Below are positions 25,567 to 33,500 of a stretch of 64,000 nt of DNA, piece by piece. The stretch spans positions 863,760 to 927,759 of the forward strand of contig NZ_JACATN010000003.1 in the NCBI RefSeq assembly GCF_018603515.1, read 5' to 3'. The position numbers and the translations under genes were made by a program. Under the pieces are notes generated by a model. That model was given only the letters and a program-made list of their open reading frames with translations, was not told the DNA's origin and ran no database searches. Source of the stretch: Zobellia barbeyronii (GTDB lineage: Bacteria; Bacteroidota; Bacteroidia; Flavobacteriales; Flavobacteriaceae). How positions within the stretch are numbered: position 1 is the stretch's first letter; each line of letters begins with the position of its first letter.

Positions 25567-25580
25567 TATTTATTGATTTC

Positions 25581-26732
25581 TTAATCATTATAGAATTCCT
25601 CCCCTAAGTTAAAGGTCAAAGAGAAACGAAGTGAATTTTCTACTGGATTGGTAATTTTAGATGTAGAGAATAAATAAGATAAATCTATCTGTGCTGATTT
25701 AAATTTAAATCCTGCACCCATAGTAAAATACTTTCTATACCCTTTTACATCACTTTCATTGAAATAACCTGTACGGAACATAAAAGCATCTTGATACGTG
25801 TATTCTGCACCTAATGCCCAAGTCATTTCTTTTAGCTCTTCGCTGAAACCATCAGGCGCATCTCCAAAAGATTTGAAAACTCCACTTAAAAAACCAATGC
25901 TCTGGTATTCATCATTATCAGCAGCATCTAAATCTCCATCATCATCAAAATCCTGAGGTGTTGGCACCAACAGTTTATTGAATTCAGAGGTTAAACCAAT
26001 AACGTTATCTTGGTCAAGAATAAAATCGAAACCAATACCAAACTTTAGATTAGTAGGGATGAAGTTATCCTGTCCGTTTTCATCATAAGCAATTTTACCA
26101 CCTAAGTTTGAGATATTGAAACCTGCTCTCCAGCGACCATCAAAGGTATTATAAGCGATTTCTCTTGAACGATAAAACCCAGCCACATCCACTGCGAAAG
26201 TACTTCCAGGTTTAGAATCTACATTATTATCATTCTGGAATTTCAGGTTAGACCTGATATACCTACCACCTACGGCCATTGAAAAAGTAGGGCTCAATTT
26301 TAACGAATACGAACCATCAAAAGACAGTTCATTAGGCTTTACTATTGTTCCTATATCATCAAAAGTCTGCCTTAGCTCAATATCTCCCAACGTAAAATAC
26401 CTAAGACTAAAAGCAAAGGCACTCTGGTCATCAATTTTATTAAAATAACTAGCATTTAAAAGACCAATACCTGAAATAGAATTGCTCAAATAAGGCGTAT
26501 AACCCATACCAATACCCATTTTACGCTCTGCGAACGCAAATTTTGCAGGGTTCCATTGTTGCGAATACGCATCGGTTGAAGTAGCTACACCTAAGTCACC
26601 CATACCTGCTGCTCTGGCATCTGCCGTAATATTCAGGAAAGGAACTGCTGTTGTAATTACCCGATCACCTATTTCTTGGGCCGATATTTTACCTGCAAGC
26701 GCAAGCAAAACGAGTATTGAAAGTTTTTTCAT
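25581..26732 (-). CDS. porV: Type IX secretion system outer-membrane protein PorV (LptO)
   Basis: This 383-residue outer-membrane beta-barrel belongs to the FadL-like PorV family. PorV shuttles type IX cargo from the SprA/Sov translocon to the attachment complex. It has a signal peptide (MKKLSILVLLALAGKISAQ). The diagnostic N-terminal block is AVPFLNITADARAAGMGDLGVATSTDAYSQQWNPAKFAF (read in parts), and GDIELRQTFDDIGTIVKPNELSFDGSYS is also typical. The C-terminus ends in an aromatic-rich strand (LRFSLTFNLGEEF). A good promoter lies 28 bp upstream. gldJ is divergent from it. porU, usually its neighbour, is absent. Confidence 0.93.
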   Translation of the reverse strand: MKKLSILVLLALAGKISAQEIGDRVITTAVPFLNITADARAAGMGDLGVATSTDAYSQQWNPAKFAFAERKMGIGMGYTPYLSNSISGIGLLNASYFNKIDDQSAFAFSLRYFTLGDIELRQTFDDIGTIVKPNELSFDGSYSLKLSPTFSMAVGGRYIRSNLKFQNDNNVDSKPGSTFAVDVAGFYRSREIAYNTFDGRWRAGFNISNLGGKIAYDENGQDNFIPTNLKFGIGFDFILDQDNVIGLTSEFNKLLVPTPQDFDDDGDLDAADNDEYQSIGFLSGVFKSFGDAPDGFSEELKEMTWALGAEYTYQDAFMFRTGYFNESDVKGYRKYFTMGAGFKFKSAQIDLSYLFSTSKITNPVENSLRFSLTFNLGEEFYND

Positions 26733-26759
26733 TTTTTAATAGAGCTAAATTTAGTCGGT

Positions 26760-26789
26760 CAAATATTACAATATAGTGCTACATCCAAA
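26760..26789 (-). promoter_or_regulatory. Promoter of porV
   Basis: On the minus strand TTTG (26786-26789) and AATATTTG (26760-26767) are separated by 18 bp. The -7 box differs from TAnnTTTG at one position. Confidence 0.55.
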
Positions 26790-27197
26790 AAAAATATTAG
26801 ATGTATTACATGTAAACGGCCATTTAAGGAATATCTTGCATGAGAAATACAATATTTTTAAATTTTCGTTTCAAATTAAAATCGGTGTACAAAGTACGTA
26901 CATCTTTTGTAATTTCGCGTTCCTAAAAAAATATTAGGTTAGGCCCACATTTTTTTAAGCAAAAGAAATACGTGTAGCCATACTATAAAGCTATTTGTAC
27001 CGTTATGATTTTTAAGGCGGCTTAGGTTATATCAAAATACGATAGCTCCTGTTTGACAAAATAATTTTTGGCAAATAAAATATTATGTGCAAAACATCGT
27101 TTTATATGCCGAAAGTGATACTAAAAATTAATCAAAATAAAATAACCAACTGCGCTACCATTTTAGCAGTGGTACTATTTGAACTCAAGTCCTAATT
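26790..27197. other. Non-coding gap between porV and gldJ
   Basis: This very AT-rich stretch contains no credible gene. It should hold the gldJ promoter. A TAATTTCG box (26910-26917, one mismatch to TAnnTTTG) would give a leader of about 280 nt. I see no trace of porU, the gene found here in Flavobacterium johnsoniae. Confidence 0.6.
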
Positions 27198-28868
27198 ATG
27201 AAAAAACAGTTTATCAAAGTTGTACTTTCTTGTGCAGTACTAGCAGGAGGTTTTACAGTTACCAGCTGTAAGAAATCCGGTTCCTCCAAAGATGTGTCGA
27301 GAGCCACAGGTTGGAAAATAAATGCCAAAGAAGGTGGTTTTCAATACAATACGGATTTTAAAGAACAAGAAACGGCCCCAGGCCTTGTATTTGTTGAAGG
27401 TGGTACTTTCACCAAAGGTAAGGTGCAAGATGACGTTATGCATGATTGGAACAACACTCCAACATCGCAGCACGTTCAGTCCTTCTATATGGACGAGACT
27501 GAGGTAACTAACGTTATGTACTTAGAGTATCTTGATTATTTAAAGAGTGTTTACCCTCCAGAAGACCCAAAATATACTAATATTTATAAAGGAGCTTTGC
27601 CAGATACATTGGTATGGAGAAACCGCTTAGGTTTTAACGAAACTATGACTAATAACTACTTAAGACATCCTGCTTACGCAGAATATCCTGTAGTTGGTAT
27701 TAACTGGGTTCAAGCTACCCAATTTGCTGAATGGCGTACAGATCGTGTAAACGAAGTTATGCTAGAAAGAGAAGGATACTTAGCAGAAGATGCTAAATAT
27801 AAAGCAGCACAAGGAGATGTTACAGGTACGTTCAGTACACAAGCCTACCTTAACAGACCTGAATCTGTTTACAATGGTCAAATAGATTCTTTACAAGGGA
27901 AAGCTAAAAAAGATAGTGTAAATACATTTGCAAAAAGAAGTAGCGGTGTAATTATGCCGGAATATAGATTACCTACAGAGACTGAGTGGGAATATGCCGC
28001 TCAAGCAAACCAAGGTACTCGTGAATACAACAACTATAGAGGTAGAAAAAAATATCCTTGGGATGGTGATTACACGAGAAACGGACAACGTGTAGGTAGA
28101 GGTGATCAATTGGCCAACTTTAAGCAAGGTAAAGGAGATTACGGCGGAATTGCTGGATGGTCTGATGATGGTGCTGATATTACTGCTCAAGTAATGTCTT
28201 ACAAGCCTAACGATCTTGGTCTTTACGATATGGCCGGTAACGTTGCTGAATGGGTAGCTGATGTTTACAGACCTATAGTAGATGATGAAGTAAGTGATTT
28301 CAACTACTACCGTGGTAACATTTATATGAAAACTGCAATTGGCGAAGATGGTAAAGTAAACATTCTTAGAGATTCTGTAATGTATGATACTATGCCTAAT
28401 GGAAAAATAATTGCAATGAATCTTCCTGGAGAAATCAAGATGGTTCCAGTTGATGAAGAAGAAACTTACCTAAGAACAAACTTTTCTTCAAGTGACAACA
28501 GAGGATACCGTGATGGTGATGCAGGTTCGTCTAGATTTTTTGACCAGTTTAGCGATGAGGATGAAGAACAAGAGGATAGCAAAAAAATGTACAACTCACC
28601 AAAGCACAGTGTTGAGCGTGATTCAGCAGGCAAGTTAGTACGTCAATATGACCACTCAAACAACAGATCAACTTTGATTAATGATGAAGTAAGAGTTTAC
28701 AAAGGTGGTTCATGGAGAGATAGAGCTTACTGGTTAGACCCAGCACAAAGAAGATATATGCCACAGTATATGGCTACCGATTATGTTGGTTTCAGATGTG
28801 CAATGTCTAGAGTTGGTTCTAAGTCTAAAACGAAGAACAAAACACCAAGGGGCAAAAAAGTAAGATAA
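27198..28868 (+). CDS. gldJ: Gliding motility lipoprotein GldJ
   Basis: This 556-residue lipoprotein (MKKQFIKVVLSCAVLAGGF then TVTSC, lipobox at C24) is needed for gliding and for stability of the GldK/type IX machinery. It carries an FGE-sulfatase-type fold, with FVEGGTFTKG, SFYMDETEVTNVMYLEYLDYL, YRLPTETEWEYAAQ, GLYDMAGNVAEWVADVY and VYKGGSWRDRAYWLDP visible. The long inserts between these blocks are typical of GldJ. The catalytic cysteines of true formylglycine-generating enzymes are not evident, so it is structural, not a sulfatase maturase. Length matches the F. johnsoniae protein. murF follows after a terminator. Confidence 0.95.
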   Translation: MKKQFIKVVLSCAVLAGGFTVTSCKKSGSSKDVSRATGWKINAKEGGFQYNTDFKEQETAPGLVFVEGGTFTKGKVQDDVMHDWNNTPTSQHVQSFYMDETEVTNVMYLEYLDYLKSVYPPEDPKYTNIYKGALPDTLVWRNRLGFNETMTNNYLRHPAYAEYPVVGINWVQATQFAEWRTDRVNEVMLEREGYLAEDAKYKAAQGDVTGTFSTQAYLNRPESVYNGQIDSLQGKAKKDSVNTFAKRSSGVIMPEYRLPTETEWEYAAQANQGTREYNNYRGRKKYPWDGDYTRNGQRVGRGDQLANFKQGKGDYGGIAGWSDDGADITAQVMSYKPNDLGLYDMAGNVAEWVADVYRPIVDDEVSDFNYYRGNIYMKTAIGEDGKVNILRDSVMYDTMPNGKIIAMNLPGEIKMVPVDEEETYLRTNFSSSDNRGYRDGDAGSSRFFDQFSDEDEEQEDSKKMYNSPKHSVERDSAGKLVRQYDHSNNRSTLINDEVRVYKGGSWRDRAYWLDPAQRRYMPQYMATDYVGFRCAMSRVGSKSKTKNKTPRGKKVR

Positions 28869-28893
28869 GCTCTTTAAAATATAATTTTCCAGA

Positions 28894-28927
28894 AAGTCCC
28901 GGTACATTATGCCGGGACTTTTTTTAT
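28894..28927 (+). terminator. Terminator between gldJ and murF
   Basis: A perfect 10-bp stem (AAAGTCCCGG at 28894-28903 with CCGGGACTTT at 28913-28922) and a 9-nt loop are followed by TTTTTA. It separates gldJ from murF, whose start is 12 bp further on. Confidence 0.88.
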
Positions 28928-28938
28928 ACTTTTACTTT

Positions 28939-30216
28939 ATGAAAACAGCGCAATTGCATAATATCTTTTTGGAGTTTCCAGAAATATGTACGGATACTAG
29001 AAAAATAAAAGAGGATAGTATTTTCTTCGCTTTGAAGGGAGACAACTTTAATGGAAACAAATATGCTTCCGCTGCATTAGAAAATGGCGCCGCATATGCC
29101 ATTATTGACGAAAAGGAATATGTAGAGTCTGATAGACATATTTTAGTTGATGATGTATTGAAGGCGCTTCAAGAATTGGCTTCCTTCCATAGAAATCATT
29201 GCAGGGCCAAGGTTATTGGATTAACAGGAAGTAACGGCAAAACAACCACCAAGGAATTGATTAACGCAGTACTATCAAAAAAGTACCGCACCATAGCTAC
29301 CAAAGGCAACCTCAACAATCATATTGGCGTACCCCTTACCCTACTCTCTATAAAAGAAGATACCGAGATTGCTATTGTAGAAATGGGCGCGAACCATCAA
29401 AAGGAAATTGAGTTTCTATGCAGTTTGGCGCAACCAGATTTTGGATATATTACAAATTTTGGAAAAGCCCATATTGAAGGTTTTGGAAGTGAAGAAGGCG
29501 TTATTAAAGGCAAGAGTGAATTATATGAGTTTCTAATTAAAAACGATAAGCATATTTTCATGAATGCAGATGACCCTATTCAACTTCAAAAATTGGGTGG
29601 TTACATCAAAAAATATGGTTTTAGCACCAATCAAAAAGAGTTTTACAAAATAGCATTTTCAGGTGCAAACCCATTTGTAAAAGTAATCGTTGAAGATAAT
29701 AGCATAGAATCGCAATTAGTAGGTAGTTACAACTTTACTAACTGCGCTGCTGCTATTCTAATGGGGAAATATTTTAATGTTCCTTTAGAAAAAATTAAAG
29801 AAGCCATAGAAGGCTACTCCCCTAGCAACAACCGTTCACAAATTATCACCCGTAACGGCCGGCAAATTATCCTTGATGCCTATAACGCAAACCCAACAAG
29901 CATGAAGGCTGCACTAGAAAACTTTTCTCAAATGGAGGGGAATCACAAAATTGCATTCCTTGGAGACATGTTTGAACTGGGAAGTATAACCCCAACAGAA
30001 CACCAAAACATAGCCGATTTAGCTACAACACTAAAATTTGACGAAGTAGTACTAGTGGGAGAAAACTTTAACCGTGTAGAAACAAACCTAAAGAAATACA
30101 GCTCGTTTGATGAGCTTAAGAATTTTCTTAACAACAATCAATTACATTCAGAAAGTCTTATTCTTATAAAAGGATCGCGAGGCATGGCTTTAGAACGAAT
30201 TTTAGACACTATCTAA
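28939..30216 (+). CDS. murF: UDP-MurNAc-tripeptide:D-alanyl-D-alanine ligase
   Basis: I start at 28939 (MKTAQLHNIFLEFPEICTD); the open frame begins 10 codons earlier inside the terminator. The 425-residue ligase adds D-Ala-D-Ala in peptidoglycan precursor synthesis. It has the Mur N-terminal domain (CTDTRKIKEDSIFFALKGDNFNG), the ATP loop VIGLTGSNGKTTTKELI, the central EMGANHQKEIEFL, and the C-terminal stretches ILDAYNANPTSMKAALENF and FLGDMFELG. Length is slightly short, as is usual in Bacteroidota. Because of the terminator just upstream, transcription may depend on read-through from gldJ. Confidence 0.95.
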   Translation: MKTAQLHNIFLEFPEICTDTRKIKEDSIFFALKGDNFNGNKYASAALENGAAYAIIDEKEYVESDRHILVDDVLKALQELASFHRNHCRAKVIGLTGSNGKTTTKELINAVLSKKYRTIATKGNLNNHIGVPLTLLSIKEDTEIAIVEMGANHQKEIEFLCSLAQPDFGYITNFGKAHIEGFGSEEGVIKGKSELYEFLIKNDKHIFMNADDPIQLQKLGGYIKKYGFSTNQKEFYKIAFSGANPFVKVIVEDNSIESQLVGSYNFTNCAAAILMGKYFNVPLEKIKEAIEGYSPSNNRSQIITRNGRQIILDAYNANPTSMKAALENFSQMEGNHKIAFLGDMFELGSITPTEHQNIADLATTLKFDEVVLVGENFNRVETNLKKYSSFDELKNFLNNNQLHSESLILIKGSRGMALERILDTI

Positions 30217-30233
30217 TTTCACTAAACAAGCAA

Positions 30234-30259
30234 GGGCGGCACTCCCTAAAGCACCGCCC
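30234..30259. terminator. GC-rich hairpin between murF and mscS
   Basis: GGGCGG (30234-30239) pairs with CCGCCC (30254-30259) around a 14-nt loop. It sits between convergent genes. No strong U-tract follows on either strand. Confidence 0.5.
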
Positions 30260-30283
30260 CAACTATCTATTTGTTTTAAAATA

Positions 30284-31108
30284 CTATCCTAACTTAACTC
30301 TGTTTTCTACAATCTCTTTTATAGGAACAATAAGCTTACCTTCTTTTGTATTTAAGGTTACACTTATATTATCTATTGCTTCTATAGTGCCTTCTATATC
30401 AACAAACTTAACTTTATCGCCAACAGCGTAATTTTTTCTTGCATAAAAAGTCTTCAACAAACTCTCTACCACATTTCTAGACCCAAGACCTAGTCCTAGA
30501 GCAAAAGCTAATAAAAATGCCCCAAGTATAAGGGTAAAGTTACTAGTGAACATAGATGTATCTATACCCGCTTGATTTAATGCAGTAATTGTCACAAAAA
30601 TTATAATGACATAGAACACTATACTGCTCACAAGCTTACCTCCTCCAAAACCCATAGAGTCAAAAACACTCTTTAACGCAGATTTTATAAGTTTAGCAGC
30701 ATACAATCCGATCATAAGAATGACCATAGCGCTTAGCAAAATAGGCAAGTAACGTAACAGGTTAGCAATTTCTTGCGAAATAATAGTCAACTCTACAATA
30801 TCTGCAGCGACAATTATAAAGACTAATAAAAGGATGTATTTTACGAATTGAAGTAAAACTTTTTCAATATCAATTTTTACCTCACTATCCCCAAACAACT
30901 TTGCTTCATTAATCTTATCTGAAAGCTTACTTAATTGTGCAATCTTAAATACCTTCTTCAAAACAAAACGTACTATCTTACTAATAGCCCAACCAATTAG
31001 CAAAATTACTATTGCACCTATGATGTTAGGCAATGCAGAAGCAATATCACTTATGATTGAGGTTAAGGTATTGAAAGCTAAATTTTGCCACTCTGAAACT
31101 TTATCCAT
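30284..31108 (-). CDS. MscS-family mechanosensitive channel
   Basis: This 274-residue inner-membrane protein has four hydrophobic segments. An N-terminal helix pair includes IIGAIVILLIGWAISKIVRFVLKKVF. The pore-lining helix is FLLAFALGLGLGSRNVVESLLKTFYARKNYAVGD, followed by the beta-domain VKFVDIEGTIEAIDNISVTLNTKEGKLIVP. That Gly/Ala-rich helix and the VGD turn are diagnostic. Such channels release solutes on hypo-osmotic shock. It is the last gene of a unit with a small protein and an ECF sigma factor (gaps of 20 and 5 bp), so it may be under that factor's control. Confidence 0.9.
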   Translation of the reverse strand: MDKVSEWQNLAFNTLTSIISDIASALPNIIGAIVILLIGWAISKIVRFVLKKVFKIAQLSKLSDKINEAKLFGDSEVKIDIEKVLLQFVKYILLLVFIIVAADIVELTIISQEIANLLRYLPILLSAMVILMIGLYAAKLIKSALKSVFDSMGFGGGKLVSSIVFYVIIIFVTITALNQAGIDTSMFTSNFTLILGAFLLAFALGLGLGSRNVVESLLKTFYARKNYAVGDKVKFVDIEGTIEAIDNISVTLNTKEGKLIVPIKEIVENRVKLG

Positions 31109-31128
31109 GTTCTCTTAGATGTTAAGCG

Positions 31129-31314
31129 TTAAATAATGTCGGGGTTAGTTTTGAAAATATCTTCTATTGCAGACTTATAGTTACATGTGAACAAGTTAGC
31201 CATGTCCATAACAAGTTTAGCCGAAGCTATATCATCCATAACTTTCTTTTTCAAATGGGGAGGAACCTCATGTAGCGAGTCTTCCATTTCCTTAAATGGG
31301 TTTTTCTTTTCCAT
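31129..31314 (-). CDS. Small conserved-looking protein between sigma factor and MscS
   Basis: The 61-residue protein MEKKNPFKEMEDSLHEVP... is soluble and mostly helical, with a central basic stretch (PPHLKKKVMDDIASAKLVMDM) and a single cysteine. It starts 5 bp after the sigma factor stop and ends 20 bp before the channel gene, so it is clearly part of that unit. I do not recognise a named family. The position suggests a small regulator such as a reduced anti-sigma factor without a membrane anchor, but that is inference. Confidence 0.7.
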   Translation of the reverse strand: MEKKNPFKEMEDSLHEVPPHLKKKVMDDIASAKLVMDMANLFTCNYKSAIEDIFKTNPDII

Positions 31315-31319
31315 AGACG

Positions 31320-31892
31320 TTATGGTATTTTATTATAAGCTTCCACTATACGTGACTTAGCTCGTTTCAGCCGCATTTTTACGGCACTTTCACCAACATC
31401 TAAAATTGAGGTCAGTTCTTTTATCGATATATCGTCTTGATATTTTAAAAGCAATATTTTTTTGTCCTCGGGATCAATTAATTCCAAGGCTTTTTTAAGT
31501 TTTTCCGAACGCATATTGGCTATTTCCGCATCATCATCCACAACCGCCATAGGCTTTGTAGATTCGGAAATAGAATCCGATTTATCGCTCATCAGCCTCT
31601 GCTTATTCCTGTTTACATAATTCACACAAAAATTATATGTGAATGCGTATACCCATGTAGAGAATTTTGATTTTCCTTTAAAACTTGACAGTTTTACAAA
31701 AAGCATCAAAAAAACATCTTGCGTCAGGTCTTGAGCTTCCGCTTGTGAATTGGAAAAACTGTAACATTTATTATACACCCTTTGAGCATACCTATCGTAA
31801 AGCACGGCAAATAGCATGGCATTATTGTGCCTAGCTATTTTTCGCACGAGCTCTTCATCCGACATTGACTCCGGTACTACTTCTGTTTCCAA
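31320..31892 (-). CDS. ECF-type RNA polymerase sigma factor
   Basis: This 190-residue protein has sigma region 2 at about 20-90 (FAVLYDRYAQRVYNKCYSF, then AQDLTQDVFLMLFVKLSSFKGKSKFSTWVYAFTYNFCVNYVNRNK, read in parts). Region 4 lies at about 130-185 (LIDPEDKKILLLKYQDDISIKELTSILDVGESAVKMRLKRAKSRI, read in parts). There is no region 3, as in group 4 factors. It leads a three-gene unit with a 61-residue protein and an MscS channel. A TACCTTTG -7 box lies 91 bp upstream. No membrane-bound FecR/anti-sigma gene of usual size is adjacent. Confidence 0.93.
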   Translation of the reverse strand: METEVVPESMSDEELVRKIARHNNAMLFAVLYDRYAQRVYNKCYSFSNSQAEAQDLTQDVFLMLFVKLSSFKGKSKFSTWVYAFTYNFCVNYVNRNKQRLMSDKSDSISESTKPMAVVDDDAEIANMRSEKLKKALELIDPEDKKILLLKYQDDISIKELTSILDVGESAVKMRLKRAKSRIVEAYNKIP

Positions 31893-31982
31893 TATTTGGT
31901 ATAGGTTGCTTGTTACTTAATTGCGACTCATAAATAGATGAAAAATCTTTTCGTGAATCTTAACAGACTTATCAAAGACATG

Positions 31983-31990
31983 CAAAGGTA
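31983..31990 (-). promoter_or_regulatory. -7 box upstream of the sigma factor operon
   Basis: The minus strand reads TACCTTTG, an exact TAnnTTTG match. A TTTG (32016-32019) lies 25 bp further upstream, longer than the usual spacing. Confidence 0.45.
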
Positions 31991-32152
31991 AAAATATACC
32001 ATCAAGAACCACCCTCAAAGTTAAAAAGTAATTAGCGGGACTTCTTGTTGACCAAAATACATGTTTGCTACATATTTCAAAGAACGTCTAGGAAAGGCAT
32101 TTGCCTTAACATTAAAAAGATACTAAAAGCCGACTCTTAATTTGAAATAAAA

Positions 32153-32449
32153 TTAAACATTCAATTTTTCATGTCTTCTACGATAGGTTTTTTCTATCTT
32201 TTCCATTCTTTTTTGCCGTGCCTTTTCATTCGCAAGACTTAAAGATTTTTTCTCCTTAGCTGCAGCCTTATCAGCAACTCCCAAAGACTTTGCTTCATTT
32301 ATCACAGAATCATCTGCAAAACCTATTGGCTTTATATCCTTAGTAACAGCATTTGGCGAAAAAAGGATATTAGGTAACATTACTACCATACCCAATAGGA
32401 ATATGGCAATACTTATACTGAAAAAAACAAATACAAGATCATTCATCAT
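32153..32449 (-). CDS. Small single-pass membrane protein with basic tail
   Basis: This protein of 97-98 residues (the start is one of two consecutive ATG codons) has one N-terminal membrane helix at about 4-30 (FVFFSISIAIFLLGMVVMLPNILF). A polar tail follows, with Lys/Ala-rich and strongly basic segments (AAAKEKKSLSLANEKARQK, then EKTYRRRHEKLNV). I recognise no family. The layout is shared with the still smaller protein encoded just upstream (32627-32803): an N-terminal helix, a PNIL/PSVL-type end and an Arg/Lys-rich C-terminus. The two may be distant paralogues. Confidence 0.65.
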   Translation of the reverse strand: MMNDLVFVFFSISIAIFLLGMVVMLPNILFSPNAVTKDIKPIGFADDSVINEAKSLGVADKAAAKEKKSLSLANEKARQKRMEKIEKTYRRRHEKLNV

Positions 32450-32626
32450 ATAGTAATTTAGTTAGTCTATATAATAAGACCCAACATTTATTAAAAAGTC
32501 ACATCAAATAATGTACTTCTACAAATACGATAAATAAAATTTAGAAAATCAATCAAAAATAAGGACTACTCTTGAAGTGGGATAAACGGAAGAGAGAATA
32601 AATAAGAATGTTAGACTAGATAAATA

Positions 32627-32803
32627 TTACTCTAATCGTTCTTTTATATTTTTTCTCAATTTAACCTTTCTTCGCCGTCGTGAAGAACTCTTACCTTCCG
32701 TAATATATTTTTTAGATGTTAAAACAGATGGTATTACAAATAACACTATGACCAGGAAGATGATTAAACTAATAACTAAAAGCAGAATAAATGGATTAAA
32801 CAC
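32627..32803 (-). CDS. Very small single-pass membrane protein (GTG start)
   Basis: A 58-residue frame starts at GTG 32803; an in-frame TAA four codons upstream excludes a much earlier start. A membrane helix at about 5-28 (ILLLVISLIIFLVIVLFVIP) is followed by a strongly basic tail with RRRRKVKLRKNIKERLE. Helix then Arg/Lys tail is the same design as the neighbour at 32153-32449, 177 bp downstream on the same strand. The hydrophobic-then-basic order and clean stop argue for a real gene, although it is below usual length cut-offs. Function is unknown. Confidence 0.6.
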   Translation of the reverse strand: MFNPFILLLVISLIIFLVIVLFVIPSVLTSKKYITEGKSSSRRRRKVKLRKNIKERLE

Positions 32804-32994
32804 ACTTAGTAATTAATGGGTTATACATTTAATAAGAAACCACTTAAGCCAAAAAGTCACTTAAACAGGCCTAAATATTCAATTATCCACTAAAAAGAAA
32901 GAGTTTTAAGCCCAAAAGGCTGCTAAAACCGAAAAATATGATTTTTGTGAAGACAAAGTGCGAATCATAGAAACAACAAGAAAGAAAACTAATG

Positions 32995-33069
32995 TGGGAC
33001 ATACTGGATTCGAACCAGTGACCTCTGCCCTGTCAAGGCAGCGCTCTAAACCAACTGAGCTAATGACCC
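32995..33069 (-). tRNA. tRNA-Val (GAC anticodon)
   Basis: The minus strand folds as a 75-nt tRNA: acceptor GGGTCAT/ATGTCCC, D-arm GCTC...GAGC, anticodon stem CTGCC/GGCAG with loop TTGACAG (anticodon GAC, codon GUC), and T-arm ACTGG TTCGAAT CCAGT. The acceptor stem has one U-U mismatch at its fourth pair. The CCA end is not encoded. Confidence 0.93.
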
Positions 33070-33082
33070 TAAAATAGAAGGT

Positions 33083-33090
33083 CAAAGGTA
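33083..33090 (-). promoter_or_regulatory. -7 box of tRNA-Val(GAC)
   Basis: The minus strand reads TACCTTTG, an exact TAnnTTTG match, 13 bp before the tRNA 5' end. No clear -33 TTTG is seen. Confidence 0.5.
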
Positions 33091-33500
33091 AAATTAATTT
33101 CGGATTAAGAAAACATTAATTGAGCGACTTCATGCCAACAATCCATTTCTAAATCGTTTAGCACTTATGATCAATACCTTATCAAGCTAACCCAACTAAA
33201 GAAATCTTCTAAAACTATTTGATTCACAGTTGCACTAACAGTTTATTCTAAAAAATTCACCAATTAATTAAATGCACAAAAACTGAACAATGCATATTTT
33301 GACCATTTGTTACCCTATTGCTAACATCAGGAATATGTATTTTGCACCAATCGCATTAGATTTACTAAATCTCATATAAAGATTACTAGATAATTTTACA
33401 AAAAGCTAATCGTATAACTCCTGCGACTCACTATTGAAGAAAGAAATTATTTAAAATCGATTTTTCACCAACTGAAACGAAAAGATTAGAACCAATAATT
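33091..33500. other. Non-coding gap upstream of the membrane cytochrome gene
   Basis: This AT-rich stretch has no open frame that looks like a gene. It must contain the promoter of the plus-strand cytochrome gene. A GTATTTTG sequence near 33337 is only a partial match to the -7 consensus. I see no other structure in it. Confidence 0.5.

Noticed and set aside
27198..28868. GldJ as a formylglycine-generating enzyme for the sulfatase at 49765
   Set aside because: It shares the FGE fold, but the catalytic cysteines are not evident and the GldJ-specific layout is clear. EgtB (7820-8980) shares the fold for the same reason and is also not a maturase.
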